From Azospirillum humicireducens (GTDB lineage: Bacteria > Pseudomonadota > Alphaproteobacteria > Azospirillales > Azospirillaceae): a DNA stretch of 39,031 nucleotides. The position numbers and the translations under genes are program-made. The stretch is from NCBI RefSeq assembly GCF_001639105.2, contig NZ_CP028902.1:554806-593836 (forward strand). Direction: 5' to 3'. How positions within the stretch are numbered: position 1 is the stretch's first letter; each line of letters begins with the position of its first letter. Shown here in pieces: positions 14,340 through 21,862 of the stretch. The notes below the pieces were generated by a model, which did no database searches, was not told where the DNA came from, and was given only the letters and a program-made list of their open reading frames with translations.

Positions 14340-14641
14340 TGCTGGACGATCTGTGGAAATGGGGCTGGGCGATCGTCCTGGTCTTCAACCTCTTGCTGGC
14401 CTGGATCGTGTGGACGCTCCGCGCCGGCTTCGTGCCGCGGTCCGAGTTCCAGCGGCTCGACACCCGCGTCGCGCTGATCGAGCAGGAGGTCAAGCATCTG
14501 CCGACGCAGACCGACATGGCTGCGGTGCGCGACGTGCTGGCACAGGTGAAGGGACAGGGCGACGCGCAGCAACAGGTGGTCAACGGCATCGCCGCCAGCG
14601 TGCGGCGCATTGAGGACTACATGATGAGGGCCAACGCATGA
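14339..14641 (+). CDS. DUF2730 (Mu gp25-like) membrane-anchored coil
   Basis: 100 residues: an N-terminal membrane span (WAIVLVFNLLLAWIVWTL, about 9-26), then a long coiled coil (RLDTRVALIEQEVKHLPTQT) and a helical tail. This is the usual DUF2730 plan at this place in Mu-like genomes, between lysis and packaging genes. It could be a spanin-like or lysis accessory factor; function unproven. ATGA overlap with the next gene. Confidence 0.75.
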   Translation: MLDDLWKWGWAIVLVFNLLLAWIVWTLRAGFVPRSEFQRLDTRVALIEQEVKHLPTQTDMAAVRDVLAQVKGQGDAQQQVVNGIAASVRRIEDYMMRANA

Positions 14642-14934
14642 GCTGGAAAGATCATCTCACCGAGGACCTGCGCCTGGTCATCCTTCGGATCCTGTCGGAG
14701 GCTCCGGGGCATCGCGCCAACAGCAGCATCATCCAGACCGCGGCCAACGCGCTGGGACACCATGTGACCCGCGCACAGGTGGAGCAGCAGATCGGCTACC
14801 TGTCCGACCTTGCGGCTGTCACCAAGGATCAGGTCGGCGCCGTGCTGGTGGTGACGCTGGGGCAGCCCGGCGACGATCATCTGAGGCGGCTCGGCACGCC
14901 GCTGCCGGGCGTCAAGCTGCCGTCGCTGGGCTGA
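14638..14934 (+). CDS. Mu gp26-like protein
   Basis: 98 residues, winged-helix-like: DLRLVILRILSEAPGHRANS, then an HTH (TRAQVEQQIGYLSDLAAV) and a strand pair (VLVVTLGQPGDDHL). The fold and the place just before gp27 match the Mu gp26 family, which resembles small transcription factors but sits in packaging clusters. Role unknown. Confidence 0.7.
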   Translation: MSWKDHLTEDLRLVILRILSEAPGHRANSSIIQTAANALGHHVTRAQVEQQIGYLSDLAAVTKDQVGAVLVVTLGQPGDDHLRRLGTPLPGVKLPSLG

Positions 14935-14937
14935 CCC

Positions 14938-15516
14938 ATGGCCCGCTCGACACTGGACAAGCTGCCCAAGGAAATCCGCGAGGAACTGGGGCGGCTGCGC
15001 GAAGACGGCTGGACGATCGACGAACTGCTGTCGAAGCTGCAGGAGCTGCGCGCCGCCGGCCGCCACGACCTCGACGTGTCGCGGTCGGCGGTCGGCCGCT
15101 ATGTGCAGGGCATCGACAAGGTCGGCGAGCAGCTACGCCAATCCCGAGCGATGGCCGAGGCTCTGGTGCGGCAGCTTGGCGACGAGCCCGACACCAAGGT
15201 CGCCCGGCTGAACATCGAGCTGGGCCATAGCCTGATCATGAACCTGATGACCGGCATGGCCGGCGGCGGGGCCGAAGGCGAAGACGGCCAGCAGTCCGTC
15301 CAGCTCGACCCCGAACAGGTCATGTTCCTGACCAGCTCGATCCAGAAGCTGGCATCGGCCCGAAAGACCGACGCGGAGCTGATCCTGCGGCTGCAGACCG
15401 AGGCGGACAAGCGCGCGATCGCCGCCATGGAGGCGACGGCCAAGCGCAAGGGCCTGTCGGCCGACACCATCGCCGACATCAAGAAGGACTTCCTCGGCAT
15501 CCGGAAGGCGTCATGA
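14938..15516 (+). CDS. DUF3486 (Mu gp27-like), probable small terminase
   Basis: 192 residues. The start MARSTLDKLPKEIREELGR, then an HTH (GWTIDELLSKL ... VSRSAVGRYVQG), a helical middle and the end KKDFLGIRKAS are typical of DUF3486. In Mu-like phages this gene precedes the large terminase and is thought to recognise DNA for packaging, which in these phages starts at the integrated left end. Overlaps gp28 by four bases. Confidence 0.8.
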   Translation: MARSTLDKLPKEIREELGRLREDGWTIDELLSKLQELRAAGRHDLDVSRSAVGRYVQGIDKVGEQLRQSRAMAEALVRQLGDEPDTKVARLNIELGHSLIMNLMTGMAGGGAEGEDGQQSVQLDPEQVMFLTSSIQKLASARKTDAELILRLQTEADKRAIAAMEATAKRKGLSADTIADIKKDFLGIRKAS

Positions 15517-17123
15517 AGCTGCGCCCGGCCGTCGAGGAAGACTTCAAGCGCCTGCCCAGCGAGATCCCGGCCGGACTGGTCGCCACTGGCGGTTCGGAGC
15601 TGGACCTGCTGCTGGCCTATCAGAAGCGGCTGCTGGAAACGACCGCGATCTGTTCGGTCGTGGTCGTCGAGAAGTCCCGCCGCATCGGCTACACATGGGC
15701 CATCGCCGCCGACGCCGTCCTGACCTCTGCCGCCGAGAAGTCGGCCAAGGGCATGGACACGCTGTACATCGGCTACAACCTCGACATGGCGCGGGAGTTC
15801 ATCGACACCTGCGGCGCATGGGCGCGGCTGTTCGACCGCGCCTGTTCGGCCATGTCGGAGGAACTGTTCGACGACGGGTCGGACGACGGCATCAAGGCGT
15901 TCCGCATCACCTTCGCCAGCGGCTTCGAGATCGTCGCCCTGGCGTCGCGGCCCCGCTCGCTTCGCGGCCGGCAAGGCTTCGTCATCATCGACGAGGCGGC
16001 CTTCCACGACGATCTGGCGGAGCTGCTGAAGTCGGCCATGGCGCTGCTGATCTGGGGCGGCAAGGTCGCGGTCATCAGCACGCACAACGGAACCGCCCAC
16101 CCCTTCAATCAGCTGATCGAGGACTGCCGCGCCGGCAAGAAGCCCTATGCCGTGCTGCGTGTCACCTTCGACGATGCGCTGAAGGACGGCCTCTATCGCC
16201 GCATCTGCCTGGTCAAGGGCGAAGAATGGACGGCCGCGAAGGAGGCCGCCTGGCGGGCCGAGATCGTCGGCAGCTACGGCGACGCGGCCGACGAAGAGCT
16301 GCACGTCATCCCCAAGAACAAGGGCGGCGTCTGGCTGCCGCGCGAACTGGTGCTGGCGCGCATGTCGGCCGAGATCCCGGTGGTGCGGTGGGAGTGCGAG
16401 CCGGGCTTCGTCGATCTGCCGGACTATGCCCGCACCGCCGTCGCCATGGACTGGTGCAAGGAGACGCTGGAGCCGCTGCTGACGCGGCTCGACCCCGACC
16501 GCATGTCGGTCTACGGCCACGACTATGCCCGTCTGCGCGACGCCTCCGTCGGCATCCCGGCTCAGATCATGTCCGATCTGACCCTGCGCGCGGCATTCCT
16601 GATGGAGCTGCGCAACGTCCCGGACGAGGAGCAGAAACTGATCGTCCGCTTCATCCTGGATCGGCTGCCGCGCTTTGTGAAGGGCGCGATCGACGCCGGC
16701 GGCAACGGCGCCAGCTTGGCAGAGCGTATGCGCCAGCTGTTCGGCGCCGCCCGGATCGAAGAGGTGAAGTTCTCGACCGAGTGGTACCGGGTCAACATGC
16801 CGCCCTTCAAGGCGGCGCTGGAAGGCGCGTCGATCCTGCTGCCCAAGGATGCCGACGTGCTGGTCGACTTCGGCCAGCTGGAGATGCGCGACGGCGTGGC
16901 GCAGCTGAAGCGGACGCAGGCCCGCACCACCGGCGCCGACGGCAACAAGCGGCACGGCGACGCCGCCATCGCAGCGGTGCTGGCCCACTATGCAAGCCGG
17001 CTGCCCACGGCCGAATACGACTACACCCCCGCCCGCACGGCCGAGGCGACCAAGCGCCGCGACCTGCCTGACTTCTCCGACGACGACGACCGCCACGGCC
17101 TGTTCGGCGCCGGCGGCTACTGA
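15513..17123 (+). CDS. Terminase large subunit (Mu gp28-like)
   Basis: 536 residues. An N-terminal ATPase has a Walker A-like segment at 53-63 (VEKSRRIGYTW) and Walker B at about 155-161 (GFVIIDE), followed by VAVISTHNG as motif III. The C-terminal part begins near residue 305 (TAVAMDW) and contains acidic positions expected of an RNase H-like nuclease. The enzyme drives headful packaging of prophage copies with attached host DNA. The C-terminal tail is acidic (DFSDDDDRHG). Confidence 0.9.
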   Translation: MKLRPAVEEDFKRLPSEIPAGLVATGGSELDLLLAYQKRLLETTAICSVVVVEKSRRIGYTWAIAADAVLTSAAEKSAKGMDTLYIGYNLDMAREFIDTCGAWARLFDRACSAMSEELFDDGSDDGIKAFRITFASGFEIVALASRPRSLRGRQGFVIIDEAAFHDDLAELLKSAMALLIWGGKVAVISTHNGTAHPFNQLIEDCRAGKKPYAVLRVTFDDALKDGLYRRICLVKGEEWTAAKEAAWRAEIVGSYGDAADEELHVIPKNKGGVWLPRELVLARMSAEIPVVRWECEPGFVDLPDYARTAVAMDWCKETLEPLLTRLDPDRMSVYGHDYARLRDASVGIPAQIMSDLTLRAAFLMELRNVPDEEQKLIVRFILDRLPRFVKGAIDAGGNGASLAERMRQLFGAARIEEVKFSTEWYRVNMPPFKAALEGASILLPKDADVLVDFGQLEMRDGVAQLKRTQARTTGADGNKRHGDAAIAAVLAHYASRLPTAEYDYTPARTAEATKRRDLPDFSDDDDRHGLFGAGGY

Positions 17124-17131
17124 GGCGACCC

Positions 17132-18709
17132 ATGCCCGCGATCCGCGTGACCTCCCCGATCCTCGACCCGAACACCGGCAAGCCCATCGTCCGCGAGGTG
17201 CTGACCGAGGAGATTTCCGGTCCCACCGTGACCGGCGTGCGCCAGGTGCTGGCCGACCACCCGTCGCAGGGCCTGACGCCGCTGCAGCTGGGCGGCATCC
17301 TGGCCGCTGCGGAGCAGGGTGACCCGTCCTCCTATCTGGCTCTGGCCGAGGACATCGAGGAGAAGTTCATCCATTACCGGTCCGTGTTGGCGACGCGCCG
17401 CTTGGCCGTTGCCCAGCTGGACGTGACGGTCGAGGCCGCCAGCGACGCCCCGGACGACATCGAGGCCGCCGACCTGGTGCGGCTGGCCATTGCCGACGAT
17501 GCCTTCGCCGACGTGCTCTATGACCTGCTGGATGGGCTGGGCAAGGGCTTCAGCGTCGCGGAGATCATCTGGGACACGTCGGGGCGCCAGTGGATGCCGG
17601 CCCGCATCGTCTGGCGCGATCCGCGCTGGTTCGTCTTCGACCGGATCGACGGCACCACCTTGCGCCTGCGCGATGGCGGCGCGGTCGACGGCGTCGATCT
17701 GGCGCCCTTCAAGTACATGGTCCATCGGCCCAAGACGAAGTCCGGCATTCCGATCCGCGGCGGTCTGGCCCGCCCCGCCTGCTGGGCGTGGCTGTTTACC
17801 GCCTTCGGCACGAAGGACTGGCTATCCTTCGTCGAGACCTACGGCCAGCCCATCCGGGTCGGCAAGTACGGTCCGGAAGCATCGAAGGCGGACCATGCCG
17901 CCCTGCTGCGCGCCGTCCGCAACATCGCCAGCGATGCCGCGGCGATCATCCCGGCCTCCATGCAGCTGGAGTTCGTCGAGGCCAGCAAGGGGACCGCGAA
18001 CGCCGCCATCTTCCAGGGGCTGGTGGAGTTCTTCGAGCGGCAGACGTCGAAGCTGGTGCTGGGGCAGACCGCGACGACCGACGCGATCGCCGGCGGCCAT
18101 GCGGTGGGGCAGGAACACCGGCAGGTCCAAGAGGACATCGAGCGCGCAGACGCCCGCCAGCTGGCGGTGACGCTGAAGCGCGATCTGGTGGTGCCGCTGG
18201 TCGCGCTGAACATGGGGCCACGCGCCGCCTATCCGACCATCCGGATCGGTCGGCCGGCGCAGGATGATCTTAAACTGCAGCTTGAGGCCCTGAAGGGGCT
18301 GGTGCCGCTGGGGCTGCGGGTCTCGGCAAGCGAGGTCCGCGACAAGTTCGGCTTTGCGGATCCCGACAAGGCGGACGAACTGCTGGGCGCACCGGCCCAG
18401 ACGTCACCGCCAGTCGGCCAGCCGACGACGGCTCCCGGCGCCAAGGCTCTGGCCTCCCAGCAGGCCGCGGAACCGGATGCGGTCGACGGACTGGTGGACG
18501 AGCTGCTGGGCGACTGGCAGCCGATGGCTGCGCCGCTGGTGACGGCCATCCTGTCGGCCGCAGAGGATGCGACCAGCGCCGAGGACTTTGTGTCCCGACT
18601 GGTCGCGGTAGCCGGCGACGATCACACGGGCGCACTGCGAGAGGCTTTGGCGCGCGGCCAGTTCATGGCGCGGGTCGCGGCGCGGGTTGGCGCGGCCGGC
18701 GATGCCTGA
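17132..18709 (+). CDS. Portal protein (Mu gp29-like, DUF935)
   Basis: 525 residues. The DUF935 signature regions are visible: EDIEEKFIHYRSVLATRR, AEIIWDTSG, PFKYMVHRP, RGGLARPACWAWLF, KDWLSFVETYGQPIRVGKYG, and the GQTATTD ... GHAVGQEHRQVQ stretch. The dodecameric portal forms the DNA gate at one capsid vertex and docks the terminase and the neck proteins. The C-terminus (after about 430) is a variable Ala-rich helical domain. Eight bases after the terminase stop. Confidence 0.9.
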   Translation: MPAIRVTSPILDPNTGKPIVREVLTEEISGPTVTGVRQVLADHPSQGLTPLQLGGILAAAEQGDPSSYLALAEDIEEKFIHYRSVLATRRLAVAQLDVTVEAASDAPDDIEAADLVRLAIADDAFADVLYDLLDGLGKGFSVAEIIWDTSGRQWMPARIVWRDPRWFVFDRIDGTTLRLRDGGAVDGVDLAPFKYMVHRPKTKSGIPIRGGLARPACWAWLFTAFGTKDWLSFVETYGQPIRVGKYGPEASKADHAALLRAVRNIASDAAAIIPASMQLEFVEASKGTANAAIFQGLVEFFERQTSKLVLGQTATTDAIAGGHAVGQEHRQVQEDIERADARQLAVTLKRDLVVPLVALNMGPRAAYPTIRIGRPAQDDLKLQLEALKGLVPLGLRVSASEVRDKFGFADPDKADELLGAPAQTSPPVGQPTTAPGAKALASQQAAEPDAVDGLVDELLGDWQPMAAPLVTAILSAAEDATSAEDFVSRLVAVAGDDHTGALREALARGQFMARVAARVGAAGDA

Positions 18710-18715
18710 CCGTTC

Positions 18716-18964
18716 TCAGCCCTGCCATGTGAGGCGGACCGTCACCAGTCCGAGTTCCTTGCACTTCCCGCACCGCAGCTTGTGCTGCACCTCCTTCAGC
18801 CAAGCGTGCTTGCCGTGCTTGGCGATCATGTCCAGCGGGTCGACGTCGGTCGTATGCCCGCATGCCACACATGAGACGGAGACAACCGCGACCGGCCGCA
18901 CCAGGTCCTCAAGGTGCACGGCGTACATCGGAATGACGGTTATGTTCTTCTTTTGTTCAGTCAT
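18716..18964 (-). CDS. Lone leftward zinc-ribbon protein in late operon
   Basis: 82 residues on the opposite strand to all surrounding late genes, converging on the portal stop with a six-base gap and starting 52 bases before the muF start. SCVACGHTTD and RCGKCKEL form a C4 zinc ribbon (about 32-67) around DPLDMIAKHGKHAWLKE. No clear ribosome site before ATG 18964, so expression should be weak or leaderless. Looks like a moron expressed in the lysogen; similar zinc-ribbon proteins occur in alphaproteobacterial chromosomes. Function not known. Confidence 0.65.
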   Translation of the reverse strand: MTEQKKNITVIPMYAVHLEDLVRPVAVVSVSCVACGHTTDVDPLDMIAKHGKHAWLKEVQHKLRCGKCKELGLVTVRLTWQG

Positions 18965-19015
18965 GCCGAGAGGATGGAGCCGCTCCTGTCACCGGTCAAG
19001 TGGCGCGGTGTGGGC

Positions 19016-20317
19016 ATGACGACGCCGACCCTTTCTCCCCTTCCGCCCGAGCAGGCGATCAAGTTCCTGGAAGCCAAGGGCTACCGGGTTGGCTTCAATT
19101 GGAAGGACGTCTGGCAGGAAGAGCATGCCGTCGCCTTCACAGTCGCCAAGATGATGGAGGTCGACCTGCTGGCCGACGTTCACCGCTCGCTGGTGACGGC
19201 GCTGAAGGACGGCCAGTCCTTCGAACAGTGGCGCGCCGGGCTTGAGCCGCTGCTGAAGGCGCGCGGCTGGTGGGGCAAGGCGATCGACACCGACCCGCTG
19301 ACCGGCGAGGAGCAGGTGGTGCAACTCGGCAGCCCGCGCCGGCTGAAGACGATCTTCGACGTCAATGTCAGGATGTCCATGGCGTCCGGCCAGTGGGAGC
19401 GGATCGAGCGGCTGGCGCCTGCGCGGCCCTATCTGCGCTATGTCGCCGTCCGCGACGACCGCACCAGACCCGAACATCTGGCGTGGCACGGGACCATTCT
19501 GAAGGTCGGCGACCCGTGGTGGAACACCCACAGCCCGCCTTGCGGCTGGAGCTGCCGCTGCACCCTGCAGCAGCTGTCCGCCAAGGACCTGGAGCGGAAC
19601 GGCTGGACCGAGACGGCCGAGGCCCCGGCCGAGAACCCGCGCCCCTGGCTGAACAACCGGACCGGCGAGACGGTCGAGGTGCCGGCCGGCGTCGATCCGG
19701 GCTTTGCCTATCACAAGGGCAAGGCGTCGCGGGAAGCCGAAGCGGCCCGGCAGTTGATGGAGAAGGCGGCCGTTCTGCCGCCCGACATCGCCACCGCCTC
19801 CTTCAACCCTCAGCGCTGGGCCGGTCCGCTCGCCGACAGCTTCGCCGAATGGTATGACGGCATCGACTTCTCACGGCCGAAGGGAGAGGTCCGGGTCGCC
19901 GGCATGCTGTCCCGCCGGGTGCTCGACAATTTGGCCGCCAAGGGGATCGCCCCTGAGAGCGCGGCCATCACCGTCAAGGACAAGGACCTGCAGCACGCCC
20001 AGCGCAAGGGGCACGAGGAGGACGGGATCATGATCCCGCACGAGGTGATGCGCCGCCTGCCTGTCCACCTTGCCAAGCCCAGCGCCGTCCTGTGGGACCG
20101 CAATCAGGACCATCTGGTCTATGTTTTCGACGCGGTGCCGGGTGGAGCGAAGCCGACAGGCAAGCTGGTGGTGTATGTCGATGTTTCAAGCAAGGGCCGG
20201 GCGGCCGATGGCGCCCGCATCCGTGTGGTGACCAATCCGCTGCACACGGGGTATCTGGTCGATCCGCAGGCTCTGCGCGACCGGATCACATATGAGCTGA
20301 TTGAAGGGGCGATCTGA
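19016..20317 (+). CDS. F: MuF head morphogenesis protein with C-terminal nuclease-like domain
   Basis: 433 residues from ATG 19016. An earlier in-frame ATG (18974) would add 14. The first 250 residues are a MuF domain: ALKDGQSFEQWRAGLEPLL, RYVAVRDDRTRPEHLAWHGT, and the Cys motif PPCGWSCRC (C176, C180, C182). MuF is a minor capsid protein beside the portal. From about 290 a separate domain begins (EWYDGIDFSR), with DLQHAQRKGHEEDG (H327, H333), MRRLPVHLAKPSAVLWDRN and a final strand and loop (IRVVTNPLHTGYLV). This resembles BECR-fold RNase-like toxin domains often fused to MuF (PBECR). Catalysis is inferred, not proven. Confidence 0.82.
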   Translation: MTTPTLSPLPPEQAIKFLEAKGYRVGFNWKDVWQEEHAVAFTVAKMMEVDLLADVHRSLVTALKDGQSFEQWRAGLEPLLKARGWWGKAIDTDPLTGEEQVVQLGSPRRLKTIFDVNVRMSMASGQWERIERLAPARPYLRYVAVRDDRTRPEHLAWHGTILKVGDPWWNTHSPPCGWSCRCTLQQLSAKDLERNGWTETAEAPAENPRPWLNNRTGETVEVPAGVDPGFAYHKGKASREAEAARQLMEKAAVLPPDIATASFNPQRWAGPLADSFAEWYDGIDFSRPKGEVRVAGMLSRRVLDNLAAKGIAPESAAITVKDKDLQHAQRKGHEEDGIMIPHEVMRRLPVHLAKPSAVLWDRNQDHLVYVFDAVPGGAKPTGKLVVYVDVSSKGRAADGARIRVVTNPLHTGYLVDPQALRDRITYELIEGAI

Positions 20318-20322
20318 GCAGT

Positions 20323-20421
20323 GAGCCGCCGGGGAGGACGCCACCCCCTCCGTGTTCCGAACCCATCCGAAGATGGGCACAGCGAGCCGGTTGCGGTGTT
20401 TACCCGGTCGTCCGGCGGCTC
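20323..20421 (+). ncRNA. Candidate structured RNA, four-way junction
   Basis: Starting six bases after the muF stop, 99 nt fold by hand into four stems around a tight junction. P1 is 20323-20332 with 20412-20421 (GAGCCGCCGG/CCGGCGGCTC, 10 bp perfect). P2 is 20333-20337 with 20347-20351 (GGAGG/CCTCC). P3 is GTG/CAC (20352-20354 with 20378-20380) and CCCATC-CGAA-GATGGG (20362-20377) separated by a 7-nt bulge. P4 is CGA-g-CCGG (20383-20390) with CCGG-TCG (20404-20410). Linkers are 0, 0, 2 and 1 nt. P1 is followed by TTTC. No Rfam family recognised. Confidence 0.5.
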
Positions 20422-20671
20422 TTTCAGAATATAGGCTGACGCGGGCGGAACGGGAAGCCCGCCAGATCGCCGCTGGTGCGTCCGACTGTCCGGGAGGCAC
20501 GGACGGGGCGGAACAGGTCCGCACCGGTTTAAAAACCGGTTTAAACGGGCGGCGCGGGGCCATCGTCTCCGATGGGGTGCCCTGCCGGCGACGCCTTCAC
20601 CCGAAATCGCCCTGAACCCACCCGCAACTTGCTCCGGTTTCTGGCGGGTGCGGACCCGCCAGAATGGCGGC
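20422..20671. other. Non-coding, hairpin-rich interval before protease gene
   Basis: No convincing gene. Visible structures: GCGGGC/GCCCGC (20441-20462); CGTCCG/CGGACG (20479-20505); a 12-bp tandem repeat ACCGGTTTAAAA/ACCGGTTTAAAC (20523-20546) whose arms also pair (ACCGGTTT-aa-AAACCGGT); CCATCG-TCTC-CGATGG (20560-20575); and a 9-bp perfect hairpin CTGGCGGGT-gcgg-ACCCGCCAG (20641-20662) nine bases before the protease ATG. The last could regulate translation or mark an mRNA end. An 87-codon frame (20352-20615) crosses these structures and is not protein-like enough to call. Confidence 0.5.
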
Positions 20672-21859
20672 ATGACGATCCCGACAACGCTCCATCCGCC
20701 CATCGGCGCCGGCACCCGCAACGTGCCGGCGCCGGCTCTGTGTGCCGCCGGCCTGGCCGAAACGGTCGCCACCTGTGCGGTCTTCTCCGACCTCTCGACC
20801 GGCGGCACGCCGCCCCGCCGCATCCGGCTGCTGCCGGCCGGCGCGGTGCAGCCGAACGACGGCCGGGCGGGCTGGACGGTGAAGGATGCGGCGGCGGTGG
20901 TCGCCGCCTCGCTGGCGACGGCCCCCCATGGGCTGCTCGCCATCGACTATGACCACGCCGCCGATCTGGCCGCGCCGAAGGGCGGGACCGCACCGGCGGC
21001 GGGCTGGATCACCGGCCTGCAGGTGACGGCCTATGGCATCGAAGCCGACGTCGAATGGACCGAGGCCGGCGCCCGCGCCATCGCGAGCAAGGAATACCGG
21101 TTCATAAGCCCGTCGTTCCTGCACACCGAAGATCGTCAGGTCACCCGCATCATCGGCGCCGGCCTTACCAACCGGCCGGCGCTGTCCCACCTCCCCGCAC
21201 TCGCCCACCAGGGACATCACATGGATCCGATCCTCAAAGCGTTGCTGGAGGCGCTGGGGCTGCCCCAGAATGCCGACCAAGCGACGGCCGTTGCGGCGGT
21301 CACCGGCCTGAAGGCCACCGCCGCCTCCACCACCGCCCTATGCTCCGCGGCCGGTGTCGATGCCGGCGCCACGGCCGACCAGGTCGTCACCGCCGTCACG
21401 GCGCTGAAGGCGACCGCCGGTCAGGTCAAGGCCATCGCCTCGGCCGCCGGGCTGGCCGAGACCGCCACGCCGGCGGAGATCGCCGCCGCGGTCACCACGC
21501 TGAAGGCGAACGCATCCGCCGCCACCCTGCTCGAAACGCAGGTCGCCACCCTGTCCGGCCGGTTGCAGGCGCTGGAGGGCGACAAGCTGTCGGCCGAAGT
21601 CGACGATGCCATCAAGGCCGGCAAGTTCGTGCCCGCCCAGCGGGCCGAGCTGCTGGCCCTCGCATCGGCCAACAAGCCCATCTTCGACAAGCTGGTCGCC
21701 AGTGCGGTGCCGGTGGTGAAGCCGGGCGAGCAACTGTCCGGCAACCCGTCGCCCGACGGCGGCCTGACGGCCGAGCAGAAGGCGGTCTGCGCCGCGATGG
21801 GGCTGTCGGAGGACGCCTACAAGAAGTCGCTGGGCGTCCCGTCCGGCAAGGAGGGCTAA
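20672..21859 (+). CDS. I: Prohead protease/scaffold (Mu gpI-like)
   Basis: 395 residues from ATG 20672. Residues 1-180 form the Mu I-type protease: LLPAGAVQPNDGRAGW, LLAIDYDHAADLA, WITGLQVTAYGIEADVEWTE, KEYRFISPSFLH and LTNRPALSHLPALA. The second half is an Ala-rich coiled scaffold. The protease cuts itself and scaffold during head maturation. A second start within the gene (ATG 21221) can give scaffold alone. The gene follows the structured interval after muF, so it may have its own promoter or a processed mRNA. Confidence 0.88.
   Translation: MTIPTTLHPPIGAGTRNVPAPALCAAGLAETVATCAVFSDLSTGGTPPRRIRLLPAGAVQPNDGRAGWTVKDAAAVVAASLATAPHGLLAIDYDHAADLAAPKGGTAPAAGWITGLQVTAYGIEADVEWTEAGARAIASKEYRFISPSFLHTEDRQVTRIIGAGLTNRPALSHLPALAHQGHHMDPILKALLEALGLPQNADQATAVAAVTGLKATAASTTALCSAAGVDAGATADQVVTAVTALKATAGQVKAIASAAGLAETATPAEIAAAVTTLKANASAATLLETQVATLSGRLQALEGDKLSAEVDDAIKAGKFVPAQRAELLALASANKPIFDKLVASAVPVVKPGEQLSGNPSPDGGLTAEQKAVCAAMGLSEDAYKKSLGVPSGKEG
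21221..21859 (+). CDS. Z: Internal start: capsid scaffold (Mu Z-like)
   Basis: In-frame ATG at codon 184 of the protease gene, preceded by AGGGA seven bases upstream, exactly where the protease domain ends (LPALAHQGHH) and the scaffold begins (MDPILKALLEALGLPQNADQ). The 212-residue product is Ala/Val-rich and helical, with LLETQVATLSGRLQALEGDK as a coiled coil. In Mu, gene Z is made in the same way from within gene I. Inferred from layout and the ribosome site. Confidence 0.65.
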   Translation: MDPILKALLEALGLPQNADQATAVAAVTGLKATAASTTALCSAAGVDAGATADQVVTAVTALKATAGQVKAIASAAGLAETATPAEIAAAVTTLKANASAATLLETQVATLSGRLQALEGDKLSAEVDDAIKAGKFVPAQRAELLALASANKPIFDKLVASAVPVVKPGEQLSGNPSPDGGLTAEQKAVCAAMGLSEDAYKKSLGVPSGKEG

Positions 21860-21862
21860 ACG

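Noticed and set aside
15099..17096. Very long leftward frames opposite the terminase (665 codons), tail tube (25216-27111), DUF3164 region (7364-9019) and transposase (3100-4383)
   Set aside because: They mirror real rightward genes with clear family motifs and arise from high GC third positions; their translations are low-complexity Gly/Arg/Asp/Val without recognisable motifs.
20335..20380. Passing resemblance to a 5S rRNA fragment (GAGGACGCCACC ... CCCATC)
   Set aside because: The order of helices and the total length do not fit 5S rRNA, and no other rRNA sequence is near.
20186..20615. Frames on both strands over the muF 3' end and the structured interval (20352-20615 rightward; 20186-20563 leftward)
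   Set aside because: They cross the perfect stems of the candidate RNA, have no ribosome site and no protein-like pattern; the leftward one is half antisense to muF.
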